A stretch of 64,000 bases of DNA, taken from positions 5,779,741 through 5,843,740 of the forward strand of contig CM049318.1 of NCBI GenBank assembly GCA_026874595.1, given 5' to 3'. The notes beneath the pieces are model-generated. The model was not told the DNA's origin. It saw only the letters and a list, made by a program, of their open reading frames with translations, and made no database searches. This document shows positions 1 to 11,187 of the stretch, one piece after another; within the stretch, counting starts at the first letter, position 1; each line of letters opens with the position of its first letter. The stretch comes from Sipunculus nudus (lineage: Eukaryota; Annelida; Sipuncula; Golfingiida; Sipunculidae). The position numbers and the translations under genes were made by a program.

Positions 1-545
1 CAATTTCTGATTTTTAATGAATTTTTATCGGATTTTTCAACTTTGGGCTTGTGAGCGGGATATCTCGAAAAGGATTCACCGTCAGAATTTTATTTTTTCG
101 GTGAAGATGTATATTGACAAAATCTCGGTCAAGTTCGAAGATGGGTGACCTTGACCTATTTTTCTACGTTTTAGAGCTGATTATAGAAAAAACATTTAGA
201 AGCTTATTTCTCAGTAACCATTGGATGGATTTTCACAATACTTAATATGATCATAGGGACTGATGGTCTGTAACTGCTGCACAAGTTTGGGGGCGCCACC
301 TGCAATTTCTGATTTTTTATTGAATTTTTCTTGGATTTTTCAACTTTGGCCTTGTGAGTGGGATATCTCTAAAAGGATTCACAATAGGAATTTTATTTCT
401 TTGGTGAAGATGTATATCAACAAAGATCTTGTTCATGTTCGAAGATGGGTGACCTTGACCTACTTTTCAAGGTCACAGAGCTTATAATAGAATATAACTT
501 AGAAGCTTATTTTTCAGGAAGCATTTGGTGGATTGTCATGAATCA
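1..545. repeat. Tandem pair of a ~301-bp interspersed repeat
   Basis: The opening bases recur from 302 (CAATTTCTGATTTTT), followed in both copies by the same run of phrases: a GATATCTC-AAAAGGATTCAC block, a GAAGATGGGTGACCTTGACC block and a GAAGCTTATTT block. The period is about 301 bp and the first copy is cut by the window edge. A diverged fragment of the same family (GAAGATGGGTGACCTTGA, TTTTCAAGGTCACAGA) lies at 44335-44385, so it is interspersed as well as tandem. No coding is seen; a non-autonomous element is the likely nature. Confidence 0.8.
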
Positions 546-1236
546 TGGTATATACCTCTCCATTTTAAATTTATAACTGAGACATGTACAGATATACATC
601 CATGTGAGAACAGATATTTAGTACTTGTTACTGTTACCACCTCTAAACACTGTTCTTTTGGCTGAGGGCTTTTGTCAGCTCTTGCTGATATTCTAGTAAA
701 TTCATGTATTGGTTGTTTGCCATTGTTATTGGTTGTCGTTTCTGTATTAGTGTGATTCAAAATTTGTTTCACTGTTACTTGTTTATTGCTGTCAAAAGGG
801 ATCCCTAAAAAGTAACTTTACGATTTGCACTCATCATCCTAGTTGGAATACTTATCACTAACGCCTGTATTGCACAGTTTCATGAATGTCCTTTTAAAAC
901 CATGCATAAAAAAGCAGGATTTAGGACAAAGGCCTTGTGAGACCAGGTGTTTATCAACGGTTTTAAAGCCTTCTTTAATATTATGCTTCTGTAATCCCTG
1001 TATCACCAGTAGCCAAGTATAATGCTTCCTTGTCTGCAGTGTATGTCACACTGATACCTTCTATTGGCAATATACCTCTATCTACTTCACACCTTTGATC
1101 TGCTGTGGAATTTTGTGATTGGCGATTGTTTTCATCGTCCGTTACTTATCCAGTATCATGCGTTTCAACACTCACTGATGATTCTGATTGGCCTTCAACA
1201 CATGACATCACAGTGTTATGTTTTATCAATTTGATT
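546..1236. other. No supported gene; possible tail of the Helentron-like unit
   Basis: A 78-codon minus-strand frame (536-772) is read in the same direction as the element to its right, but it has no recognisable motif. Nothing else is seen. Confidence 0.4.
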
Positions 1237-1914
1237 TTAGTTTGTAGAACAGATCTGAGTATTTGCACCACAGCTTTTTTTGTGGATGTTTTTCACAGAT
1301 ATTTGACCTATGGTTGTAAGGAGTGCTTCTTTTTGTATCCAGATCCTTCTCTGACCTTCACACAAAAAAGATCCTGAGAGATTGTGTTTCTTCTCCATCA
1401 GAATTTTGTCAAATTTTACATAGCCATTCCTACTTATTGCATTACTCTGACCTAGCAGTTGAAACGATTCCTTGCATGAGATATATATTCTATTTTGGTT
1501 TAAGGTGTATGGTAAATCAGTACCAGACACAAGTTCAGATTTGATGTTGACGATATCATGATCTTTGACCTGTATACCCACTGCAGGTTTTTGTATCTTT
1601 TTTGTATCTGGACTTTTCTCTCCTTTTGGAGAGGATTCTAGACTTAGGTTTACCTTAGTGACAGGAGGATCTGAAAATACCTCTTTAATTTGATTAGCAG
1701 AGTTTTTAGCTGTGCATGGTGTTAAGTTTTCAAATTCATCAAGTTCATCACATCTTTTAATTTCTGGCAAAACTCTTCTCTTCTGTTGCAGCTCTGTTCT
1801 ACACAATATAGGGGTGAGAGGGGGGCAGTCATGCTCGTTTTGTTGGGGGTTAGATGGAGTTTTGCAAATCAAAGGTGTACTGTGATGTTGAGGTTTGGTG
1901 ATGGAATGCTGCAC
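1237..1914 (-). CDS. Hypothetical 225-aa ORF downstream of the USP-like domain
   Basis: An open minus-strand frame of 225 codons, long for such AT-rich DNA. The protein is polar, rich in Lys, Ser and Pro in its first 130 residues, with a possibly folded C-terminal part around residues 150-205 (FDKILMEKKHNLSGSFLCEG). It follows the ubiquitin-protease-like domain on the same strand and overlaps its end in another frame, so it may be the C-terminal tail of the same polyprotein after a frameshift. I do not recognise a family. The Met start is arbitrary. Confidence 0.4.
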   Translation of the reverse strand: MQHSITKPQHHSTPLICKTPSNPQQNEHDCPPLTPILCRTELQQKRRVLPEIKRCDELDEFENLTPCTAKNSANQIKEVFSDPPVTKVNLSLESSPKGEKSPDTKKIQKPAVGIQVKDHDIVNIKSELVSGTDLPYTLNQNRIYISCKESFQLLGQSNAISRNGYVKFDKILMEKKHNLSGSFLCEGQRRIWIQKEALLTTIGQISVKNIHKKSCGANTQICSTN

Positions 1915-1917
1915 TGT

Positions 1918-2870
1918 GAAACTGATTTGTCAGGTACAGCACACCATGCAGACCTGGCATAGACATAAAGTGTACACCTCTTTTCTCCCCATGTCCATTC
2001 CAAGGCCTAGAGTCTCAGCCCTTCCACGAATAGTTGAATTTCTGCATGCTGCTGCCAAAAATATAGGGGAAGATAATACTGTCTCTTATAAATCATCTAC
2101 AACTTAGAAATTATCCCGATCTCTACATATAGCCACAAAATGACCAGGTTGAACTTGCACTGTTGATGTGACTGTATAAGTACATCAATACGTTTTTATC
2201 AATTTTGGTATTACAACAGGTGGTTTCTGTTGATTTTGGCTATCAACAAACACCAATGCTAACCATAAGAAACTCTGACATTTGAAAGTTTTCCTGAAAT
2301 ACCAAGCCTGACTGAAGCTGAAAATTTCCATTGCATAAATTACACAAAAGCTGCCTTGTTTTCATATCTTGTTGTATGGACTGTGTGATACCCACTTCCA
2401 AAACTTTACTAAACTGCTCTGGGTATTTCTCATTCAAGGTTTGTTTATATTCATATACAGGATCGGACGTTGCATAAACAATTGTGATTGCAGAACATAT
2501 GCTGCACTTTTGCTTTGTAGCAGCAGGGGTAAAACATGCTGAGCCTTTATTTTTGCCTAGGTATTCAAATGCCTGATACATTTCAACAGTGGACTTCCCT
2601 TTTGGTGCAAAAGTATCTACACTTTCAACTAACCAGTCCCACAGAGGTTCCCGCATTTCACATGAAGGAGGCATATGTTTCCTCATGTCTTACAAATTAA
2701 GCAACCTTGATATCAGAGGATGTTCAGTATACACCTTGTTTTCCACATCTCAATAAGGGAAAATACCATAATAAAAAACTTCTGTCAAACAATCTACACT
2801 ACAAGATGCACCATGAGAGTGCATTCTGCATTTTAATCCATTGATGAAATGCTGACTAATAGGACCAGTT
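1918..2870 (-). pseudogene. Ubiquitin-specific-protease-like (UCH/USP) domain, broken
   Basis: Read on the minus strand, this stretch shows the elements of a USP fold in order. First is a Cys-box-like segment near 2775-2815 (HGASCSVDCLTE). Next comes a 147-codon open frame (2243-2686) with two CxxC pairs (CSIC and CNLC), as in the USP zinc-ribbon fingers, and a strand-like run ending LMVSIGVC. Last is a His-box-like motif near 2105-2150 (GHFVAICRDRDNF) followed by VVDDL. USPs cleave ubiquitin from proteins. Stops interrupt the His-box part (TAA after DNF, TAA after VVDDL) and frames shift, so it is inactive here. It lies directly downstream of the endonuclease and helicase remnants in the same orientation, which suggests a domain of the same mobile element. 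An unrelated papain-like fold is possible. Confidence 0.5.
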
Positions 2871-3072
2871 CTTGTATTTATTTAAAATTTATAAGAAGTT
2901 TGGGCAGAAAACACAAATACTAATGAGTTTGGCCTTTCAGCATACCTGAGAGCTATGGCTATCACAAGCTCTTTGGTCACTTCAAATGTCTTCATTTACA
3001 TTAATTCAATGGCCTTCATGGCTAATCAGGGTTCCCACAAGCATATTTCCCATGTCTTTGCAGATAATCATG

Positions 3073-3345
3073 TTAATTAAGAAATATGATATTCAGAGAT
3101 TCTGTTACTGACACAAGTAATATCTCACTAACACACACTCTAACATTTGTCATCATAACAAATTTTATATACATAGCTACACCACTTTGTCCTGAGTTGT
3201 CAGGCCTGTTAGATATATACAAGTGATACCCTGGCAGTGGGATATCTAAAGCCAAATTTCACACAAACATAAAATGTCAGCTGACATAACTTCAGGTTTG
3301 CTTTGATATCTGCTTTGTGACATCGAGGCTATCTACATTGTAACC
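3073..3345 (-). pseudogene. AP-endonuclease-like (EEP) domain fragment of a Helentron-like element
   Basis: Two minus-strand frames joined by a frameshift near 3250 give ADILCLCEIWL, the usual ADIl.l.ETWL motif with the catalytic Glu, then LPGYHLYISNRPD and SGVAMYIK, as in endonuclease/exonuclease/phosphatase domains of LINEs and Helentrons. It begins just after the helicase C-terminus (3355) on the same strand. This matches the helicase-then-endonuclease order known for Helentron/Helitron2 proteins and argues against an independent LINE. Only the N-terminal third of the domain is recognisable, and a TAG and the frameshift break it. Confidence 0.6.
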
Positions 3346-3354
3346 CACAACAGT

Positions 3355-4990
3355 TTAAGCATTCTCATCATCATTATCATCATTAAATATTAGTGGTGTC
3401 AATGGAATAGACAACCTATCCATTTTGTCAAGTACTGATGTGACAAGTGGTTCACAGTATAAAACTTTGGGATCATAATACATAATGAACAATCCTGTTA
3501 GGCTTCGTATCCTGCTGAGAGCTACATATACCATACCAGGAAGAAAAATATGGTCAAATGAAATGACTCCAGAATCAACGGTCATGTCCTGTGTCTTATG
3601 CACTGTTGTTACAGAACCTAATATAAACAGATCACATATGCGTGATGAACACAAATTTTGTAATGGAGATAATAAATCAGATTCTGTAACACAAGGCAGC
3701 ATGAAATGTCTAGAGGATTGAATAAAGAAGTCAGTGGTTTTTGTTAACAAATAACTATAATTTATTCTTAAAACAACCCTAACATTACAATACACAAAAT
3801 AAATACAACTTAACAGTAAAACAGCAGTATAACAACAAATCAATACAATCACATAGAAAAACAATGCTCACAGTACCTGGATACCAACACCGTCACCACA
3901 ACAAGTCCTTTAAATGTAAACTTTCGGAGAATGACAGTCCAGTGTAAAGCTCTTGCATAAACCCAGAAAGTAAACTGAAGTCCAAATGCATAAAATCCAG
4001 GAGAAAATCTTTGAAAATGTATAATTGCCGCATTCTTCGGATAAGGTCCTAGAATCTGACACACGCTTCTGCGTCTGCTGAATTCTTCTCTGCTCTCTGC
4101 CCTCCTGGTTCTTAAACACAGCCCCTTTATATACCTTCACACCCGAAGCCGAGAACCTTCCACTTCTCGAACAGATCTTGCACAACACGCATATCAGGAA
4201 TTACCAAGAAGAACATAGCCGTGTGCATGCCCACACACCAGGGTCATCACGCGACCCACGACCAGGCGTGAAAACCCCAGGCTTACATGACAACAAGAGT
4301 TCAAACAGTACAGAATAATAAGAGAATGTAACGCGGCCAGACACGAGTGCCACAACAGGAGTTACATCCGTGTCACATAATAAAAAGGGCACCTGTAACA
4401 CTGTGCAAGCCCATGATAGATGTAGGGGATACTGGTGACGTGTCACTTTTAAATTTTGATGGAAAATGTTCTCTGTATGAGGTTTAATTAAAACACTCTG
4501 TTGATGGATGTTCCCTGGAGCAGGGTTTAACATTCCAGCATTTTTTCCCTACTCTATCATTATCAAATAGAATCCAACAGCCCATTGGCATTCCTAAAGG
4601 CATTGAACTTTTTTCAATCATTTCTATATAACCAGTGACCCCATTGCAAAGGCCATCAAGGACATCTAGATTAGTTGTCAACATAACACCTGCACCACTG
4701 CAAGACTCACTTGTTCTCTTTAACTAGCACTGGGCTTAGTTACAGGTGTTTTCTTTTTCTTTTCTTTGTTTTTTGTTATTACAGTATCTACTGCTTCAAT
4801 AGTCAGAATGTCATCACAAACATTTGACAGTCGGTCTTTACTTCTGCATAACGTGCAAAGATATGCAGTACATCTTTTTGAGTCCCAAGGAGATTTTGCT
4901 AGAACTGCAGAATTTGTATATATATATTTATATGGGTTTCCCCAAGTGGCAACAACGCATGGCCATTCTGGCAACAATGGCAACATTCCT
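3355..4990 (-). pseudogene. Pif1-type helicase C-terminal half (Helitron/Helentron), interrupted
   Basis: The minus-strand coding is collinear with Pif1/Helitron helicases. A segment at 4720-4880 (CDDILTIEAVDTV, then KKKKTPVTKP) leads to MLTTNLDVLDGLCNGVTGYI and ILFDNDRVG (4484-4684). HQYPLHLSWACTV follows near 4405-4445. After an 802-bp insertion comes TVHKTQDMTVDSGVISF with PGMVYVALSRIRSLTGLFI (3420-3610), the conserved motif V-VI block. Helicase duplicates upstream are collapsed into the TA-repeat array, and the Walker A and Rep parts are not found. The endonuclease-like and USP-like remnants follow on the same strand. Stops and frameshifts show it is inactive. The 5' boundary is lost. Confidence 0.75.
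3607..4400 (-). mobile_element. Solo LTR (794 bp) inserted in the helicase
   Basis: The unit begins TGTTACAG and ends CTGTAACA (TG...CA with 8-bp inverted ends). It is flanked by the direct repeat CTGT (3603-3606 and 4401-4404), a 4-bp target duplication. The two sides are adjacent parts of one helicase motif. On the minus strand it has a TATA box (TATATAAAGG, plus coordinates 4124-4133) and an AATAAA signal about 360 bases downstream (plus 3761-3766), as expected of an LTR. It has no internal coding region, so it is the product of LTR-LTR recombination. The superfamily (Gypsy or BEL) is undetermined. Confidence 0.8.
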
Positions 4991-5440
4991 TGCTGCTAAA
5001 AGCTCTACTCTCTAACATTGCAGACCCTTCAGGTGTAAGCTGTTCTTCCTTCCATTTGCACCTAACATTATTAAGAACCTGTGCAAAAGACAGATCATCC
5101 CTCTGTCTCATCACTTCATGGACTTCATATAGTTGGAATGAGTCCAAAGGAAATGTGGCTAGAGCTGCAGGATTTGTATATATATATATATATATATATG
5201 GGTTTCCCCAGATGGCAATGATGCATGGCCATTCTGGCAACCATGGCAACATTCGTTGCTGCTAAAAGCTCTACTCTCTAACATTGCAGACTCTTCAGGT
5301 GTAAGCTGTTCTTCCTTCGTTTAGCACCTAACATTATTAAGAACCTGTGCAAAAGACAGATCATCCCTCTGTCTCATCACTTCATGGACTTCATATAGTT
5401 GGAATGAGTCCCAAGAAGATGTGACTAGAGCTGCAGGATT

Positions 5441-5523
<83 letters not shown>

Positions 5524-6022
5524 GTTTCCCCAGGTGGCAACGATGCATTGCCATTCTGGCAACCATGGCAACATTCGTTGCTGCTAAAAGCTCTACTCTC
5601 TAACATTGCAGACCCTTCAGGTGTAAGCTGTTCTTCCTTCCGTTTGCAGCTAACATTATTAAGAACCTGTGCAAAAGACAGATCATCCCTCTGTCTCATC
5701 ACTTCATGGACTTCATATAGTTGGAATGAGTCCCAAGGAGATGTGACTAGATCTGCAGGATTTGTATATATATATATATATGGGTTTCCCCAGGTGGCAA
5801 CGATGCACGGCCATTCTGGCAACCATGGCAACATTCGCTGCTGCTAAAAGCTCTACTCTCTAACATTGCAGACCCTTCAGGTGTAAGCTGTTCTTCCTTC
5901 AGTTAGCACCTAACATTATTAAGAACCTGTGCAAAAGACAGATCATCCCTCTGTCTCATCACTTCATGGACTTCATATAGTTGGAATGAGTCTCAAGGAG
6001 ATGTGACTAGAGCTGCAGGATT

Positions 6023-6061
<39 letters not shown>

Positions 6062-6440
6062 GTTTCCCCAGGTGGCAACGATGCATTGCCATTCTGGCAA
6101 CCATGGCAACATTCGTTGCTGCTTAAAGCTCTACTCTCTAACATTGCAGACCCTTCAGGTGTAAGCTGTTCTTCCTTCCGTTTGCACCTAACATTATTAA
6201 GAACCTGTGCAAAAGACAGATCATCCCTCTGTCTCATCACTTCATGGACTTCATATAGTTGGAATGAGTCCAAAGGAAATGTGGGTAGAGCTGCAGGATT
6301 TGTATATATATATATATATATATATGGGTTTCCCCAGGTGGCAATGATGCATGGCCATTCTGGCAACCATGGCAACATTCGTTGCTGCTAAAAGCTCTAC
6401 TCTCTAACATTGCAGACCCTTTCAGGTGTAAGCAAGGATT
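4870..6440 (-). repeat. Six-copy array of a helicase fragment separated by (TA)n
   Basis: A ~220-230-bp module recurs about every 260-325 bp. One landmark, CTTCAGGTGTAAGC, falls near 5028, 5293, 5616, 5876, 6153 and 6421. On the minus strand each complete module encodes [20 protein letters not shown] and a following [14 protein letters not shown], the Pif1 helicase segment just after motif III. A shared GC-richer tail and a TA tract of variable length follow (for example 5443-5520 and 6026-6058). The module continues the helicase gene that starts at its left. Length changes are mostly in (TA)n, which suggests slippage plus unequal crossing-over. The last copy (6400-6440) is truncated. Confidence 0.85.
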
Positions 6441-7241
6441 CAGTTTCACCGTACAGTGTATATAAGAACAATTGTTAGGCTACAATACCTAAGGATTGAG
6501 TCTTCTTCGGGCTTGATATTACAAGAAATCGTCACAATCACAGAAATAGCTCCACTGGACTGCCTAAGTGTCCTGCGCTTCAAAATGTTGTTGTAACCTT
6601 CACCTTTACAAATTTGCACTAAACAAAAGGGGGAGCGGTCCCTGAACTTATTATGTAGGATCATTCTTAATATGAAGTCGCTTTATATCAAACAATATCT
6701 CTTTCTTATAAAGAACCATTACTAAAGTACTTGTGTCAACAATACCAGTCAAGACCCATTACTTGTATTAAACCAGGTAGCAGTGTTATGGGATATAGCA
6801 GCTCTGTTACTTAATACATCAGTGGTATACATATATATATTATATAACAAAATTGTATGATATCTTTATCATGAATTATTGATCAAATTTGTTCAAACTG
6901 TTTGGACTGTTCCAGCTGAATCCCCATACACACAGTGTTACAGTAACATATTTATATTTAAATGACAGGTAGTAACACAATCTGTTAACATATTTATATT
7001 AAAGTGACAGGCAGAATCAGTTTTCACTGTATTAATACCAAGTTTGTAACAGTTACAACAGAGAGGATTTTGCTCAGGTAAATGAAAAATGTCTGAACTG
7101 AAAATAAACATATATCCTCAAATGAGCCTTGTACAATGAAGGATAAGACAAGTATATGCACTATATCATAGGTCCATTTACTGTTAATAAAGAATTATAA
7201 TTTCTTCAAACAAATGTTTTATCAGTACATTTTAGATATTT
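6441..7241. other. No supported gene
   Basis: AT-rich, with a short duplicated phrase (AACATATTTATATT, 6945-7000). A 72-codon minus frame (6446-6664) lacks any motif I recognise. Confidence 0.4.
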
Positions 7242-8696
7242 TTACACATTTTGTTCTTGAACTGAGGGAGTTTTTGACACATTTGGCCTGTTGAGACCCT
7301 GACATTGATCTGAAGCAGAGTCTGATGCACGAGTAACATCACTCACCACATAACATGTACTGTCAGGTTCAGGAATGCTTACCTTACAAGGTTGGGGCCT
7401 AGAATATAGTTTACCAGCAAGCTCAGGCAATATCACTTGGACCAAGAACCTCTTAGATTTGTCCAGGATGGACTTCCACAAGTCTTCATTTGGCTCAATT
7501 CTTTCAATATGCATATTAGACTCAAAATAACCAAAATCTTTATAGCAAACAAATATATGGGTTTAAACCTGGTAGTAATATGCATGATACTGCTTCAGTG
7601 TGAAATCATCATTGTTATTGGCAAGGTATGAATTTTTTTTTTCAGGAAAATCTGAAAGGGACTCTCCTACATTATATAAAGGACACTTCACTGCTACAAC
7701 ACAGCTCCAACAACAGTCACATGATATGACAGAGTCTGGTGATGCAAATATGGAAATTTAGGATGGATAACCAATTCACTTTTTCACACTTGAAATTTTC
7801 ATGTGAAAATTTCTTGTGTTTGCAAAATTGATCAAGTGCAATTTGCTAATGGACACATTTCCATTTTGTTGCTTTGGTGTTGACAGATAAAGATTCTGGG
7901 TAACAAATTGCTTTGATTAGGCTCCGTGCAGGTTTTTCAATAGATGTTAAAGATGTCAATAAATTGCTTTCATTCGAGAAGCAGTGATTCTACCTGCCCT
8001 GAAAAGAAACCACTTTTTCCTAGCTGACTGATCCCTTGTTTTGGACTCCACATTATCACACTGATCCTGAGACACTTGTATCTTTTCAAATGTAGTTTTA
8101 CAGTGTTCACATATTTCTCCTTTTGGCACCTCAGCAAATTCTTCATTATACAACTATGTGAGAATGTCAGGGTAGGCCTCTCCCAGTGATAGTGGGACAT
8201 AATGTTCAGCATAGCCTGGCATTAGGGAGAGAAGAACTGCATTTTCTTTAGTGGCAAACAGTTAATTGAGGAATGCAGCAGCTTCTTTATCTGTAGGTTC
8301 AGATATTTTTGGAAGTTTGGGTACCTGATCTTTTACATGGGTTGGAGGTGACCCGCAGGATAAGGATATGTCCAGTTTCCTTTTAACTGCCTGGTGAGAG
8401 CTAAAGTCAGTGTTTTGTACAGTGCTGTATTCTACTTTTGACATACTGCTGGGCAGAAGCAAGTGAGCAGGTACCTGTGTTACAGTCTGTGATTCTCTAA
8501 CTTTGACTGCAGCTTCAGCTGCAAACACCAGGGCACTGACATGGCTGCACACCTCAAATAAACTGTCCATGCAGTTACAGTGTCCTGATAGGATGACTCC
8601 ATCTTGTTTGACAGTTACCCAAGGTAACAAGGACTGATCATTCAACCGCTGTGAATGCTTAACCTTTAATAATATAATTGTATATACAAGGTTCAA
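7242..8696 (-). pseudogene. SWIM zinc-finger + YqaJ-type nuclease protein, broken
   Basis: Minus-strand coding reads in one direction. A SWIM-like zinc finger comes first, near 8540-8620 (SGHCNCMDSLFEVCSHVSAL, a CxC...CxH pattern), then a linker and AEHYVPLSLGEAYPDILT. A YqaJ-family nuclease N-terminus follows (7956-8153: WFLFRAGRITASRMKA), then SLIKAICYPESL and degenerate nuclease core near 7700-7900. The end is a C-terminal segment at 7242-7514 (LPELAGKLYSRP). YqaJ proteins are lambda-exonuclease-like recombination nucleases; SWIM-YqaJ fusions are common in invertebrate genomes and are often repetitive. In-frame stops (after AAFLN and DILT) and a frameshift near 7955 break it. It shares orientation with the Helentron-like unit to its left, but membership of the same element is unproven. 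Confidence 0.65.
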
Positions 8697-11021
8697 AAGT
8701 TTGAGATGGCTCTTATTTCCAGAAATTTAAAATAAATATTTACGGAATGGATCCTTATATTTATGTCATAAATATGTTTATATTAATATATTTATTTATA
8801 TATTATAAACTTATAATATGTTTTCATATATGTGGATGGCTTTCATAGATGTCAGTGTGTTCCCAAGTTTATGCAGGATGTTCAAAATTTAAAATCACAG
8901 CCCCCCCCCCCCCCCATGTACACCCATAAAAATGTGTAGCAGCACAAACTCTTCCAAAAGATTCAGATTGCACCTTCATAAGGAACATGGTTTATGTATA
9001 TAATTATAATCACAAGTCCTTGAATTGTTCATTATAACATTAAGTTTGACATCTTATATCAGTTAATAAAGATAGGAATGGTATATTAGAAGTATTTATG
9101 AAATTCATGTCTATCTTTTAAATGATCAAGAAAAAAAAGTACTTTGGTCACTTGTGACAAAAAAATATTGTCATGAGAAGTTACAGAAGCAAAAAGGACA
9201 CCCACTACAACCTGGTGGATTCTGATATATCTACCATATCATGACCAATGCTGGCTTGACATAGGGTCTACATGCTTCATTTTCATTCATCAATCAGTTG
9301 AACTTTGCTTTATTCAGATGGGAAAATTTTTTAGTAGAATGAATTATTAAATGAAGCATTACCCTGAAAAAAAAAATTATATAATATGTAGTTAACTTGT
9401 CTAAATACACCACTGAAGTTATTCCCATTTTGATGCCTACTCAATTGGTTGCCTAGTTTTATTCTTTGTTGCCTTGTCATAAGAGTTTCAGTATTCCCTA
9501 ACTTCCCTTAGTGGTTTTCTATCAAATTGCAAAACCATTATTGCATTTATGTTATCTTTATAACAAAGCTGTTTCTAAATATATATATAAGATAACCTGA
9601 CATATATTTGGCTGTGTAGCAGTGCAAATCAAAGAGATATGGTGTAATCCATTTATTCCTGAACAAATTGTGTAGCATCCGACGATTGCTTCTACATTTC
9701 TCAGTGACTGGTTTGATTGTTCCAGTTTAGGCACTGGTTGGAGTTGTCATCAAGATCAAACAAAAATTGAAAAAAATATTAAGATGGTCTACTTTGTACC
9801 AAGCCCTTTGCTTTAAAAAGTTTTTCTGTTGATAAATTGAGAATCCTTTGACTTCTCAGAAATATCTCACATTGGTTTCTCTTTCCCATCATATTATCAT
9901 AATCCCAACATATTCACATTCTGAGGTGACATACTCATGAGATCCACTTGGTCAGAGTCTCTTTTCATTATTTTCTTTATTATTAAGCTAATTATTAATT
10001 TACCCCATTCTTTGCTTATTTTTACTCTTACACGTCTTCCCTCCTATTTACCTAATTTAAAGATATTGTATGCAGCTGCAAATTTCCCAGTTTTCATCAT
10101 ATCTTTTTTGTCATAGGTGTTTTTACATTTTTTTTACAATTCCTAATCATCCATTATATGTCTTTACTGTTTCTGTATCATGTCCTTTAATTCCTTATAA
10201 TATCTTATTATATGTCTGTTTTGCTTTATCACTCAACACCACATTTTCATTGTCATTTGGTTGCCTTTTAATTTTCCTTATAATGTGTGGTTCTTGTGTA
10301 GACGTGCACAAGTACTCTCATAATTGGCTGTAGTCATTTTGGAGTTTGAACTTATGAAACAAACACTGATTACAGGCCCTGCAAACATTAAGTTGCATAA
10401 TAAGTGGCAATAAGCAAAGATTGTGCATTGAGTAATTTGACTTTGTTGTCAGGCAATGGGAAAAGAACTATTGGCTACAAGAGTTTCAATGTAACTGAAT
10501 GGTTAAGTACATTTTTTTTGCACAGAAGAAAAATGTATGATAATCAAATAGAATTTGAGTGAATGTAACCCCATAGAGAAGATCATACAAACAGTGCATC
10601 AACTGAATTAATTGGATATTTTACTTGTCTCTGATGCTGATACTATAGTCCAGCCATTGTATAGCAGAACAGAGCCATATGCTGGGACGGATGCTTACAT
10701 TGCATATTGATTATAAACTGATAACAGCCAAATGCAGTTGTTGTTATAAATAGTGCAAAATTTATAGATAACCCTTTTGGGAAAAAACATTGCACAATTA
10801 TTCATCAAAATATTCATTATTTCAAGATTTCAAAGAATAAATGTTAAGACGCCATCTTTGACACAGGATAAACGAGCCATTTTTAGATTGCTTCATTCTC
10901 ATAATGTAAGTAGAAATGAGATGTGTATGTTATGCATGGTAAAAAAGTTTCAAAGACACAATTCCCATTAAAAAATTATCCATAAAAATACTGATCCAAA
11001 AAATCATATTCAAACCACTCC
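8697..11021. other. Gene-poor AT-rich stretch with a poly-C tract
   Basis: No convincing coding on either strand. It contains a run of 15 C at 8901-8915, short TA/TATA-rich blocks (8755-8830, 9575-9605) and otherwise unique-looking AT-rich DNA. The small open frames at 10070-10333 and 10777-10971 have low-complexity hydrophobic or mixed translations and are probably chance. Confidence 0.5.
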
Positions 11022-11187
11022 CAAGTTGCTTTCCCTATACACTTTGTTCCATACTACTTTTAGTGGTCTTTTGCTAATTCCTGGTTGCCTTGGATGTATT
11101 TGTTAAGTTTAAGAAGTTACTTCCCCAAACATTTTGTTCTGTGCAACTGTCAGTTGTCTTTTGCAAATTTCTGGTTGCCTTGAGTTG
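11022..11187. repeat. Diverged direct duplication (~90-bp period)
   Basis: A segment ending TCTTTTGCTAATTCCTGGTTGCCTTG (11022-11097) recurs with many changes, ending TCTTTTGCAAATTTCTGGTTGCCTTG in the second copy (11111-11187). Function unknown. Confidence 0.55.

Noticed and set aside
3073-3345. Independent LINE endonuclease
   Set aside because: It abuts the helicase C-terminus in the same orientation and no LINE RT follows, so a Helentron endonuclease is the simpler reading.
5321-5847. Open frames with long Ile-Tyr runs on both strands
   Set aside because: They are translations of (TA)n between duplicated helicase fragments and not genes.
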